Below are positions 47,573-56,819 of a DNA stretch of 64,000 nt, one piece after another. This DNA comes from Chloropicon primus (lineage: Eukaryota; Chlorophyta; Chloropicophyceae; Chloropicales; Chloropicaceae). Below the pieces are notes generated by a model, which was not told the DNA's origin, did not search any database, and worked only from the letters and a program-made list of their open reading frames with translations. Numbering within the stretch: position 1 is the first letter of the stretch; the number at the start of each line of letters is the position of its first letter. The stretch covers positions 535,501 through 599,500 of the forward strand of contig CP060759.1 in assembly GCA_023205875.1 (NCBI GenBank), given 5' to 3'. Both the position numbers and the translations under genes were made by a program.

Positions 47573-50179
47573 TTACTCTTGGGCTGCTGGGCTGCTCTCT
47601 TTCGACTCCCCCTCGCCGCCCTCGCTTTCAGGGAAACTACCAAACACCACCTTGCTGATGCTTGGGAACTTGAGAAGAGAGTTGTAAGCTTGAACGCATT
47701 TCCGCGTTTTCTCCGTAGTGGACCTGTACTCCTCGTTCATGAAATCACTCAACTGACCCATGGCTTTCTCGTATGGATGCACGAACGCTTTTGAGCTTTC
47801 GTCCTCCTCAGGCTTGTCTTCGCCGTTACCATGGTCGTCCATCAGATCGTACTTCTTCATGATCTCCTCCATGGTCTTGGGCAGCTCCCGCAGCCTCTTC
47901 TCCCTCTCCTCTTCCTTGGCCTCGACATCCGGGTCGTCGGCAAAAGAAATCTCTCCTGGCTCCATGGAATCAGGAACGTGGTCCGGAAGCAGCGTCTTCA
48001 CTCTCTTCTGAGCGACATAGTAGTCTGACAGAGTCTTCGAGTAGACAGGCAAGTTGCTCATCGAAACGACAGTGTTCTCATAGGTCTCCTCTTCCAGGTA
48101 GCTCACTCGGTGCGTGAAAATCCTTGGCTCGATGGGGAAGTCAACGTCCAGGCCCCACAAGCTGGGCTCCTGGTATCGAACCTGATACTCGGACATAAAG
48201 AGCTTGTCCGATAAGCTCAGCTGCGTGGAGGGAGACTTCGGCAGCTCCAGCCTGTCGGAGATAACGTCCTCGATCTCTGGAAGGTTTGACGTAGGGAGGT
48301 CGTAGTCGTACTCCTCGATCGCGCCCTCCATCAGCTCCTCGTTCTCAATCGGAGGGATGTACGTCAAAAACTCTTCAAAAGGCTCTTCTTGGTAGCCCAT
48401 CGTCTTGTACTCGAAGACTTCCTTCAAGGGGTATTTCCCCACCTCCCCATAAGACTCTATGCGTGGCACTTCCAGCTCATCGTTGAACTTGAACCGGATG
48501 TCTTCTGCCGTGCTGCTCTTGTAAAACTCAAGGTTCTCGAGCACGGGGTAAACCAGCTCCAAGTTCTGCTCCCCGGTTGTGCTTCTCCCCGTCTCCTCGT
48601 TGTCGTTCTCAACCGCCTCCGCAATCGCTGCGACGCTGCGACCGTGCTTGTCCAAGAACGCCTTCAGTTTCTGCAGCCTTTTGTCCATCTTGTTCCTGTA
48701 GATGACTTTCCTCGCGGCCTGGATGAACCTTTCGATCACCGTGGCCCTCATTCTCCACGTGTCGTTGATCGCCTGGTCGAACCTCGGGTTCACCTCGTCG
48801 ATGATCTCCTGGTTCGTCTTTATGGGAATGTAAGGCTCGCTCACCGCCGCCAGGGTCTCGCCTTCCACATTGCTCAGAGCCCTCTCCACCTTGCACTGCA
48901 GTTGGCTCTCCGCCTGCTCCTTCAGGGCGTTCTGGAAGAATTCGACCTTCTCCTGCGAGAACTCTTCCTCGCCGACGCTCTTTGTCCCCATCATGCTCAC
49001 CCTATCCGTCCTATGCTTCTCATCCCAGGCCTCCTGAAAGACTTTCTCCTTGACCTCGTTGCTGAGGGACCAGTCGTCCAGCGGGTGCAGATCGGTCTCA
49101 AAGAGTCTCAACTGCTTGTCGATGTCCGGCACAACCGTTCGAAACTGTTCGCTGTTCAAATCTTTGTCGTATACCCTTCGATCTGGCTGCTGATTCAGAA
49201 CTTTGTTCACGCCGTGGTGCGTGTTCAGCTTGTTCAGGTCCGGGAACTCTATGCCGCCGTCCTTCATCCCGGTCTGAAATTCTCGGCTCTCCAGCTTCCT
49301 TGCCGTGCCCCTCAAGCCCGGGGAGTTCAGCCTCCCGTACGTCGTCAGCCCCTTGCTCCCCTTTGGCCGCTTCTTCTCCGCGGACAGGGTCAGCAGCTCC
49401 TCCGCGGTGAGGTTCGTGGGGTCTATGCTGCTGAACTTGGAGATCTTCTCGTTCACGTTCTTCGGGAACCCTGAGCCAGTGATGTCACAAAACACGGGCT
49501 TGGAGTTTGCCGTGGCCACATTCACCTTGAGCTGCAGCGTGCTCGTGGTAGACCTCATGGGCTGGAACGTGATCGTGATCTCGGTGGGCTTGTTGTTGGA
49601 CACGACTCCGCTCGTTGGGGTGACTTCGAACTCGGGACTCGTGCCCAGCTTCTCCACCGTGAACTCGAAGTCCAGTGGAACCTTGCACTCCAACTTCACC
49701 TTCCTCTGCCTGGACTCCGACAGGTCGCACCTCCCAAAGTCAATCCTCCTGGGGAAGTTCACCTCGTTCAGCGTAGGATACGCATGGATGGGAATGAGCA
49801 TATTCCCATCCTCCGTGTGTATGCGGATGCAATCGTAGTAATAGCGCCACTCCGTGGGCCGGAACTCGATCTCAATCTCCTCGCTCAGACCCGGAGGGAT
49901 CAACCCCTTCTTCTTCATCATCGCCGTCGCGAAGTGGTCGTTCTGCGTCTTTATGACGTGCATTCTCTGGCTGAAGTCCGCCGTGTTGACTAACCGTATG
50001 GTCTGCGTATGTGTCTTCCCGACCTGGAAGCCGTCGAAGTGCACCACGCTCGGACTCGTCGCAAACGTCCAAGGCCCATTTGTCTGGAACTCCTTCCTCT
50101 CCAGAGAAAACGGAGGCGGCGGCCTCTTCGGCTCTTGCACGGCCTTGGTTGGACTCAGGTCCAGATAGGCCTCCAACAT
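47573..50179 (-). CDS. CFAP221: CFAP221/PCDP1 homologue, central-pair protein
   Basis: Single exon, 868 aa from the ATG at 50179 (MLEAYLDLSPTKAVQE); a GTG 21 nt upstream is not the start. The N-terminal ~300 residues are ASH/MSP-like beta-sandwich repeats seen in HYDIN and PCDP1 (SVVHFDGFQVGKTHTQTIRL and IEFRPTEWRYYYDC). The middle and C-terminus are acidic coiled coil with a helical tail. In ciliates and algae CFAP221 (FAP221) is a central-pair C1d subunit that helps regulate motility. The length (868 aa) is compatible with algal FAP221. Its presence implies axonemal motility or at least retained genes for it. Confidence 0.75.
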   Translation of the reverse strand: MLEAYLDLSPTKAVQEPKRPPPPFSLERKEFQTNGPWTFATSPSVVHFDGFQVGKTHTQTIRLVNTADFSQRMHVIKTQNDHFATAMMKKKGLIPPGLSEEIEIEFRPTEWRYYYDCIRIHTEDGNMLIPIHAYPTLNEVNFPRRIDFGRCDLSESRQRKVKLECKVPLDFEFTVEKLGTSPEFEVTPTSGVVSNNKPTEITITFQPMRSTTSTLQLKVNVATANSKPVFCDITGSGFPKNVNEKISKFSSIDPTNLTAEELLTLSAEKKRPKGSKGLTTYGRLNSPGLRGTARKLESREFQTGMKDGGIEFPDLNKLNTHHGVNKVLNQQPDRRVYDKDLNSEQFRTVVPDIDKQLRLFETDLHPLDDWSLSNEVKEKVFQEAWDEKHRTDRVSMMGTKSVGEEEFSQEKVEFFQNALKEQAESQLQCKVERALSNVEGETLAAVSEPYIPIKTNQEIIDEVNPRFDQAINDTWRMRATVIERFIQAARKVIYRNKMDKRLQKLKAFLDKHGRSVAAIAEAVENDNEETGRSTTGEQNLELVYPVLENLEFYKSSTAEDIRFKFNDELEVPRIESYGEVGKYPLKEVFEYKTMGYQEEPFEEFLTYIPPIENEELMEGAIEEYDYDLPTSNLPEIEDVISDRLELPKSPSTQLSLSDKLFMSEYQVRYQEPSLWGLDVDFPIEPRIFTHRVSYLEEETYENTVVSMSNLPVYSKTLSDYYVAQKRVKTLLPDHVPDSMEPGEISFADDPDVEAKEEEREKRLRELPKTMEEIMKKYDLMDDHGNGEDKPEEDESSKAFVHPYEKAMGQLSDFMNEEYRSTTEKTRKCVQAYNSLLKFPSISKVVFGSFPESEGGEGESKESSPAAQE

Positions 50180-50450
50180 AGTCACAAGAAACACAAACAC
50201 ACACCTCCCTCAACCCTACAACGCCCTTGGTGGCAGCCTGTCCTTGTCTTCTCAAACAAACACTCCTGGAATCACTCCTCACGCCTCACTTCATCCTCCT
50301 CACCACTCCTCCTCCTGGGCTCGTCTCCCTTCCCCTCGTCGTCGTGGCCTTGACCTGGTCTCCTTCCCAAGCCGCTACGCTCTCCTCTCTCTCTCTCTCT
50401 CTCTAAAATTGACTTTCATTCAAAAGGGTCAGAAAGAAGTGTAATCGCTC

Positions 50451-50475
50451 AAAGATTGCATCTTGGAGTGCAATC
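50451..50475 (+). repeat. Third copy of dispersed motif, here a hairpin
   Basis: AAAGATTGCATCTTGGAGTG at 50451-50470, continued by CAATC so that GATTGCA (50454-50460) and TGCAATC (50469-50475) pair around an 8-nt loop. Two other copies are at 21862-21881 and 22059-22078. It is 272 nt upstream of the CFAP221 start. Confidence 0.7.
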
Positions 50476-50577
50476 AAAAAATCCTGGATTTCAAAGGCGG
50501 GAGACAGACAGCTCGAAAGGAGAGAGCAAGGGGAGAAGAGTGAGCCAAGGCATCAGGTGGGTCGTGGGACTGAAGCC

Positions 50578-50825
50578 AGGTGGAGAGGAGTCTCGCGCGA
50601 CGCGGAAGCACGTTCCAAGGGCTTTCGATTGATACCTCCCTCGGTGCGAGTGGAGAAGTTTCGGTCAAAGCGTGTCTATCTCTTGAGTTTGCTCTTGTGA
50701 AAAGGCGGGAGAGGACAGGAAAGCGTTCTTCCAAGCGGAGGGGAGCTGACGAAGGAATCGAACAGGTGGAGAGGAGTCTCACGCGACGCGGAAGCACGTT
50801 CCAAGGTCTTTCGATTGATACATCC
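50578..50825 (+). repeat. Duplicated ~62-nt promoter segment
   Basis: Two copies (50578-50640 and 50764-50825) with period 186 nt, differing at about three positions (for example TCTCGCGCGAC versus TCTCACGCGAC). The common segment includes GGAAGCACGTTCCAAGG and CTTTCGATTGATAC. The second copy is immediately before the start of the coiled-coil gene. Confidence 0.8.
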
Positions 50826-50842
50826 TTCACTCGGTGGTCGCC

Positions 50843-51577
50843 ATGAGTCCTGCAGTGGTTTCGACTACGGGCGGGAACGCTACAGAAGGGTTCGTCAAGG
50901 TGACGGTGAAGTCTCCTCGAGTGAAGGCGGGGGGTGTGCTGGCGAAGCTGGAGGTCAAGTGCGAGGAGAAGGACCGGGAGATCGAGAGCCTGAAGGCCAA
51001 AGTCGTGGAGCTGGGGAGGGACAGCGGGGCCAAGGACGAGAAGATAGATGTCCTGAAGAACCAGCTCCAAGGCGTGCACAGGGAGCTGGACGAGGAGAGA
51101 GGGAAGAACAAGCAGCTCAATGACGAGGTCGCCGTCCTCAAGTACGCCTTCCACGAGAGGAAGCTGTCGAAGAAGGAGATAGAGAGGATTACGGAGCAGG
51201 TCAGGAGCTCGGGGTTCAAGCCCGCCGCGAGTCCGGGACCAAACCCAAGGGCGCCCAAGTCGTCGTCGCCCGACGCTGCGCTGTCTTGGGCGTCTCACAG
51301 CATCGAGGTCGAGATCGAGGACCTCATCAGCCGGCTTGCGACGACCGAGGCACGCTTGGCGATGACCGAGGAGAAGTGCGCCGGACTTGAGGAGAAAGTG
51401 AGGGAAGCGGAGCAGCAGAGAGACCTTCACCAGAGGCACACAGACATCGTTCTCAAGGACAAGACGAAGCTGGCGGCCGAGCTGCAAGCCCTCAAGGAAG
51501 CGAACCTGGCTTCCGAGCCAGATGACTACTTTGCTCGGAGCCCTTTGGCCTCGAAAAACCTCAACACGACAACGTAA
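50843..51577 (+). CDS. Coiled-coil protein of unknown function
   Basis: Single exon, 244 aa from the ATG at 50843. A short basic start (KVTVKSPRVKAG), long coiled coil over ~45-115, a Pro/Ser linker at ~125-145 (PAASPGPNPRAPKSSSP) and a second coil over ~150-225 form the protein. There is no catalytic motif. It is divergent from CFAP221 and adjacent to the splicing gene ESS2, which helps little; a ciliary role is a guess from the shared promoter. Confidence 0.65.
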   Translation: MSPAVVSTTGGNATEGFVKVTVKSPRVKAGGVLAKLEVKCEEKDREIESLKAKVVELGRDSGAKDEKIDVLKNQLQGVHRELDEERGKNKQLNDEVAVLKYAFHERKLSKKEIERITEQVRSSGFKPAASPGPNPRAPKSSSPDAALSWASHSIEVEIEDLISRLATTEARLAMTEEKCAGLEEKVREAEQQRDLHQRHTDIVLKDKTKLAAELQALKEANLASEPDDYFARSPLASKNLNTTT

Positions 51578-51632
51578 CAGAGTAAAGTACACCTTCAACG
51601 CATATGATTTGCTGGTTTACACCCGCGTAGCT

Positions 51633-52814
51633 TTAGGAAAAGTCAGAAGGCCTCGTCGGGGTCGGGGTATAGCTCGCGCGGAGCTCCCTGGCCAGCCCTC
51701 CCTGCCTCCTCTTCTTGATCCTCGACGCGAGCCGGAGCCCGGCCGCAGACAAGTTGGGCGCCGTCCTCATGGCGACGGGGGTTCTTCCGGAGGCACCGCG
51801 GCCTCCCGGATGCCTCGGGCTCGGGGAAGGGGACGGGCTCAGAACGTACGAGTAGCCTCGCAAATGGTCTGAGCCCCCGCGAGCTCTGGCGCCGGCGCTC
51901 GCGACGTATCCCCGGCGCTGGACGGGCGACTCCCTGACGACGGGCGTCCCTTGGAGGGACGAAACGGAGGTAGAGGGTGACTCGAGGCCGGCCCTCTCCC
52001 CCCGCCTCTCCCTGGCAGTCACCAACCGCGTGTTGCTGGCCGCGATTTCCCCCCGCGGCCCCGCCTTCTCCTGCGTAACCGTCCTCACGTTCTTCTTCCA
52101 ATAGAGGAGCCCCGCGGGGGGCTGATTCGAGGTGCCGTAGCCGTCGGTGGAGCAAGCCCCGCCTCCCTCGAGCCTCTCCAACCTGCTGCACAGCTTGTCC
52201 CTCCTCTCCCTCACTTTGGAGTTCGCCCTGTCGATGATCTCCGAGAAGGACGCGTTGTCCTCGCTCGTGTGCTTGCGGCAGAACTGGTCCAGGCTGAGGG
52301 GCGGGGCCACCACCGCTCGCGCAGTCGTCGTCCTCCCCCACTGGTCGTCCTCCCCCCCAAAAGCGACGCTCTCCGCGGGCGTGTTCGCGGTGCTCGCCCC
52401 CTCCCAGCCCTCGCCCGCGGCCAGCCTGTCCCTCATCAGGACGGACTCGTCCCACTCCGACCTTTCCCCCTCCCCCTCCTCCCGCAGAGGCGTCGCCCAC
52501 TCCACGCCGCTCGCCACGCCGGGCGTCCCCTCCCCCTCCAGCGGGGCCTCGTGACCCGCCCGCCGGAGGGCGTTCCTCCTCTGCGCCCACCGCATCCTCC
52601 CCTCGTCCCCGCTGTTCACCGCTTGGAGCCACTCCAGCTTGCTCTGCAGCTTGGGTATCTCCGGAAAGTAGTCCCTCTGGATGATCGCTTCCAGCTGCTT
52701 GAGCCAAGCCTCTTCACGCAACACCCTGGGCCCCTGCCTCCGCCGCTTCGCCATGTCCACCGCAGGCGGAGGGAGCATCCCACCGCCTCCCTCCTTCTTC
52801 CCTCCTTCCTCCAT
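51633..52814 (-). CDS. ESS2: ESS2/DGCR14 splicing factor
   Basis: Single exon, 393 aa, ATG at 52814. The ESS2 signature is seen in WLKQLEAIIQRDYFPEIPKL near residue 40 and LSLDQFCRKHTSEDNASF about 130 residues later, the two conserved blocks of the family. ESS2 is a spliceosome C-complex component needed for splicing fidelity. The C-terminal half is Arg/Ser/Pro-rich and disordered (SPSPSPSPRHPGGRG), with a basic end. It is shorter than animal ESS2 (~480 aa). The gene is convergent with the preceding coiled-coil gene and its stop lies 55 nt away. Confidence 0.85.
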   Translation of the reverse strand: MEEGGKKEGGGGMLPPPAVDMAKRRRQGPRVLREEAWLKQLEAIIQRDYFPEIPKLQSKLEWLQAVNSGDEGRMRWAQRRNALRRAGHEAPLEGEGTPGVASGVEWATPLREEGEGERSEWDESVLMRDRLAAGEGWEGASTANTPAESVAFGGEDDQWGRTTTARAVVAPPLSLDQFCRKHTSEDNASFSEIIDRANSKVRERRDKLCSRLERLEGGGACSTDGYGTSNQPPAGLLYWKKNVRTVTQEKAGPRGEIAASNTRLVTARERRGERAGLESPSTSVSSLQGTPVVRESPVQRRGYVASAGARARGGSDHLRGYSYVLSPSPSPSPRHPGGRGASGRTPVAMRTAPNLSAAGLRLASRIKKRRQGGLARELRASYTPTPTRPSDFS

Positions 52815-53065
52815 CCCCCACGCCCGTCACCTCAGGACGCTTGACACCCGATGCGATGCGAGGGGGCCTCGCCTCCTTCCTGACCCCCTGCCGACGCGAA
52901 TGCCTCGACCAAGGTGTCGACGGAAAGCTCGCGACTTGCTCTACCCATCGAAGGGCAGTCCTTCTCCTCCCCCTGGACCTCTGGACCTCCGTCTCTCTCC
53001 GCGCGTCGACGACGCGTCGAGCGAGGTTGCTCCTCGAGGAACGCGTTGGAGTTTGGTTGTGGAAG

Positions 53066-53213
53066 ATGGCGAAGCGAGCGCTAAGGGAGTTGCTGCGAGC
53101 GTTGCAGAGGTACGCGCCGGAGAACAAGGACGTGAGGTAAGGAGGCGAGGAGCGACCATAACCGTTGCCCTCGGCGGATTGGATGGAAGTGTAACCGTCG
53201 CTTGCACACACAT

Positions 53214-53254
<41 letters not shown>

Positions 53255-53572
53255 AGAGTCTCTTGGAGGATGGACCTTGACCTGACTTGATGGGACTCCC
53301 TGTGTGTGTGGATGGATGGATGGATGCTGGGCAGGACGCAAGTGTTGGAAGAGTTCCGGCGGAACGTGGCTGCGAAGGGTGAGGGTGTCGAGGCTGGGAT
53401 CGCCTTGGCCAAGGACTACGCTTTTCTCCTTCATAGCGTGAACGGGCACCTGGACTTGCTCCTGGACATGAACATATCGACGGACAGGGCGTCGCGGCAG
53501 AGGGAGACGGTCAAGAAGATCGCCAGGAGGGTCGGCCTTCGAACGTCTTACGAGGACGACTTGGACGACTAA
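53066..53572 (+). CDS. FMC1: FMC1, ATP synthase assembly factor, two exons
   Basis: Exon 1 is 53066-53136 (23 codons plus 2 nt) and exon 2 53335-53572, giving 102 aa; intron 53137-53334 is GTAAGG/GGGCAG, phase 2. It is a LYR-like mitochondrial protein: RALRELLRALQRYAP, then TQVLEEFRRN, DYAFLLHSVNGHLDLLLDM and a charged end (SYEDDLDD). FMC1 helps assemble the F1 alpha/beta core with ATP12 and ATP11. The (GA)n tract in the intron and the 102-aa length make this an easily missed gene. Exon 1 begins 250 nt from ESS2's start, so the two share a compact divergent promoter. Confidence 0.85.
53216..53250 (+). repeat. GA microsatellite in the FMC1 intron
   Basis: About 17 GA units inside the FMC1 intron. 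The tract is low complexity and probably length-variable. Confidence 0.85.
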
Positions 53573-53709
53573 TCGTCACAACAACGACGACGGGGGAGGA
53601 TACGATACATTAAATAGTACAAAAGCATTGAATTCTTCATTGATTTACAAACACGAACAACAACAACTACTGCAAAGGATGGTGAATGGCGGCGATGGTG
53701 GTGGGTTCG

Positions 53710-54033
53710 TCACTCCTGGCCCGCTTGGAGCTTTTCCAGGACGTCGTCGAGGCGAGCCTTGATGCGGTCCAAGTGGCCGGGAACGGAGCCGCAAAAGTGC
53801 TTGACGCTGTACACGCTGTTGTTGAGGCTGTGGATCTCTGTCTTGGCGGACTTGGTGCACTCCTTGAATCGCCCCTTGACGTCCATCAGCGCCGGAACGC
53901 TCGTCTTCACGTGCTCCTGCAGGTAGTACATCCCAAGCGAGGGCTCGTTCGCGACCTCCCTCAGGTACTCGTTCGACGCAAGAACGGCCTCCTTCCGTTG
54001 CAGCGTAGAGTTCGTGCTCCTCAGCATACTCAT
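53710..54033 (-). CDS. BORCS8: BORC complex subunit 8
   Basis: Single exon, 107 aa from the ATG at 54033 (MSMLRSTNSTLQRK). The core matches BORCS8/MEF2BNB: ANEPSLGMYYLQEHVKTSVP, then long helices (TKSAKTEIHSLNNSVYSV and RIKARLDDVLEKL). BORC recruits Arl8 to lysosomes and sets their movement and autophagosome fusion. Length ~107 aa fits. It is divergent from AMBRA1, another autophagy/lysosome protein, with a TGACGTTAC inverted pair between them. The upstream open frame to 54132 could be a spliced leader but gives no clear advantage. Confidence 0.75.
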   Translation of the reverse strand: MSMLRSTNSTLQRKEAVLASNEYLREVANEPSLGMYYLQEHVKTSVPALMDVKGRFKECTKSAKTEIHSLNNSVYSVKHFCGSVPGHLDRIKARLDDVLEKLQAGQE

Positions 54034-54758
54034 CCCCTTGCTCTGTTGGTTCCACGGAACGACAGGTGAACGATGGACCTCCCACCGAAACAGAAAAGGC
54101 GTCCCGAAGGAGGGAACAAACCCATCAAACACCTCAACCCCAGCCAGGATCCCTCAAGGATGGAGCAATGCTTGGTATGGAGGCTATCGCGAGGAAACCC
54201 TTTGGCTTCGCGTCGTCAGAGGTCTTCCTCTATATTATGTGTGACGTTACTTTTCCCAGGTAAGGGGGTAACGTCACAATATGAATGCGTCGTTGTAGTT
54301 TTCCTGTACAAAACGCGTGTTAGTGGCAAAGGATTTGAAACCCGTGTGAAAACACGACCGGGCAAGGCGTGACACTCGAGAGGGAGAGAAGGCGCGCGAG
54401 GGAGGAGGAAAACCCGGCGTGGAGAGGGGAAGGTGTGGGAGAAGGAGAGAGGGGAAGGAATCCTACGGAAGCTTCTGTTCTTCCTCTTTCCGGAGACCCC
54501 TCTGTTGGTAAAAACGGTGGAGGGACGAGGATTTTAGAGACCTCTCTCGAGAGGAAGGGAGAGGGGAAGACGACCGAGCGAGCGAGGGGGAGGGAGTGTT
54601 TCGTTTCGCGGACGGAAAGGGTCGACGCCTTTTCCCTTTTTTTTTCTTCCCTTTCCTTGTCTCTTTCGGCGCCGGTGGGGTTTCGCACGCGCACGCGCAG
54701 AGAGAGAGAGAGAGGGAGAAGCCTTGGCCTTTGCGTGTTTCGAGACGAGGTACGCGCC
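54034..54758. promoter_or_regulatory. Divergent promoter, BORCS8 and AMBRA1
   Basis: Contains GTGACGTTAC (54241-54250) and GTAACGTCAC (54268-54277), an inverted pair with a 17-nt spacer. Downstream are purine- and GA-rich low-complexity runs. Open frames in it are Arg/Glu/Ser noise. I see no other gene. Confidence 0.5.
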
Positions 54759-56694
54759 ATGTCTGTCGTGTCGAGCAAGGGAGGTCTGGCGAGCTTGCGG
54801 AAGGCGAGGAAGAGGAACAAGCTCGACAGGGAGGAGGGCACGAGCGACATGGACGTCGACGAGGACGTGAGCGCGTCGTGCCTGAAGAGGCAGGGCAGGG
54901 CGAGGAGCGAGACCTTGTTCTCCGTCCTGGCGAACAGGGAGACGACGACGAGTCGGCACAGGGACAGGTGAGTACGACGGCGCCGGGGGGCGGGGTGACC
55001 TTTCCCCCCGCCACAACCACGGAGTTTTTCTGACCCTCGCTGGCTTTTTTTGACCTTCCTCGACGCGAACGAAACGCAGGGCGCTCCCACGCTGGGTGGA
55101 GGGGGAGATGCTGAAGACCATGTCCGGCTTGTACTGCAAGCTGAAGCCGCCGCCGCGGTCCACCATCGCGGCGGCCTTCAGCCCCGACGGGGAGATACTC
55201 GCGTCGACGCACGGGGACCACACCGTCAAAATCATCTGCTGCAGGACGGGGAACTGCCTGAACGTCCTGCCGGGGCACAGGCGGACGCCCTGGGTCGTGA
55301 CCTTCCACCCCAGGACGTCGCACATCCTCGCGAGCGGCTCGCTGGACCACGAGGTCAGGATCTGGAACGCCAAGTCCTCGGAGTGCATATCGACCCACGA
55401 GTTCGGGAGGCCCATCGCGTCCCTCGCCTTCCACGCTCACGGGGACGTCATCGGGATCGCCTCGGGCCACCAGCTGTACATTTGGGACTACAGCAGGAGC
55501 GGACTGGGGGACCCGAAGCCAGTGTCGGTGCTGAGGACGAAGAGGTCGCTGAGGGCGGTGCACTTTCACCCTTTCGGCATCCCCATCCTGCTCTCGGCGG
55601 AGGTGAACGACCAGGACTCGACGCAGGACCTGGCCCAGGCCCACTGCACGATGAAGTGGAGGGACGCTCTGAACGACTACAACTACAACAGGAACATGGT
55701 GACCCCGGACGCGCCCGTGAACACCCCCGTGGGCCCCGCGGGCCCCGGGATGGAGGAGAGCAGCGGGAGGGGCAGGAGGGCGCAGACGCAGACGTTCCGC
55801 CACGTGACGAACATGCAGGCCCCCCACGGCCAGGCGAGCACCTCGGCGACCCACAACCAAGGGGGGGGCGCCGCGAGGAACGCGACGACGGGGAGGAGGT
55901 GGCAGGGCTTGTCTGGAATCTTCCGCACGAACTTTCCGCCGAACGCCCCGTACCGCCCGGAGGAGGATGCTAACGCCACCCAAGCGGCGGTGGCAGCGGC
56001 CGCCGCCGCGTCTGCTGCCATGTCCCAAGACATGCCCTGCACGGTGAGGCTGAGGATATGGCCCTTTGACATCAAGAGCCCTCAAAAACCGCTGGAGAAG
56101 GAGATCTTAGAGATCAGGCACGCCGTCCTGTGCAGCGAAATGGGGGCTCACTTTTCCCCCTGCGGGAGGTACCTTGCCACCTGCATCGCGTGCCACCCTC
56201 CTCCTGACATGGTCGTGGATAACACGCCCCTCGGGCCGGTGACCGCCCTCTTTTACGAGCTGCGCATCTACTCGATGGAGTCGGAAACGTTTGGCCAGAT
56301 CCTTCACGCCAGACCCATTAGGGCGGCGCACTGCTTGACGTCCATACGATTCTCGCCAACTTCGGAGCACTTGCTCCTGGCCTACGGGAGGAGGCACATG
56401 ACCCTCTTGCAGAGCATCGTGGCTGATGCGGGGACGGGCAACTTGATTCCCATCCACACCATACTTGAGATCTATAGGGTCTCGGACATGCAGCTCGTCA
56501 GGGTCCTTCCAAGTGCGGAAGACGAGGTCAATGTGGCCACTTGGAGTCCATTCCCCGGGGGCGGCATCGCGTATGGCACCAAGGAGGGGAAGCTCAGATT
56601 GCTCGGCAACTATGAGAGCGACTCGTTCTCCATCGAGGACGAGCTGCTTCAAGTTGGAGTTCTGGGAAACAGCGACAGCGGAGAAGAGTATTAA
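54759..56694 (+). CDS. AMBRA1: AMBRA1-like WD40 protein, two exons
   Basis: Exon 1 is 54759-54967 and exon 2 55080-56694, giving 607 aa; intron 54968-55079 is GTGAGT/CGCAG, phase 2. The start is MSVVSSKGGLASL. WD40 repeats over ~80-240 include AAFSPDGEILASTHGDHTV, GHRRTPWVVTFHPRTSHIL and LDHEVRIWNA, matching the N-terminal half of AMBRA1, and a second group near ~440-600 (TWSPFPGGGIAYGTKEG) would close the propeller as in the split WD40 fold of AMBRA1. Between them lies an Ala/Gly-rich low-complexity linker. AMBRA1 is a DDB1-CUL4 receptor and autophagy regulator. Identification rests on the WD40 blocks. Confidence 0.8.
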
Positions 56695-56819
56695 TCTGAG
56701 CGCATTCAACTGTAATGAAAAGTCTTTTGCAGTCGACTCGGCAGTCTCGGGCGGGGAACCTCGAAAACAAGTTTTTTTTTTTTAGAAACGCTTAGGTTTT
56801 AAGACAGACAAACCCACCT

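Larger units (their letters stand above)
50180..50842. promoter_or_regulatory. Divergent flank of CFAP221 and a coiled-coil gene
   Basis: 663 nt with the third copy of the repeated 20-nt motif (50451-50470) and a pair of ~62-nt direct repeats (50578-50640 and 50764-50825) that ends 18 nt before the coiled-coil gene's ATG. Both are listed as features. A CT run is at about 50385-50403. I see no gene. Confidence 0.5.

Noticed and set aside
55050-55973. Long plus-strand frame overlapping AMBRA1
   Set aside because: A different frame over the same DNA as the WD40 repeats; its Arg/Gly/Pro-rich product is typical of GC-rich off-frame reading.
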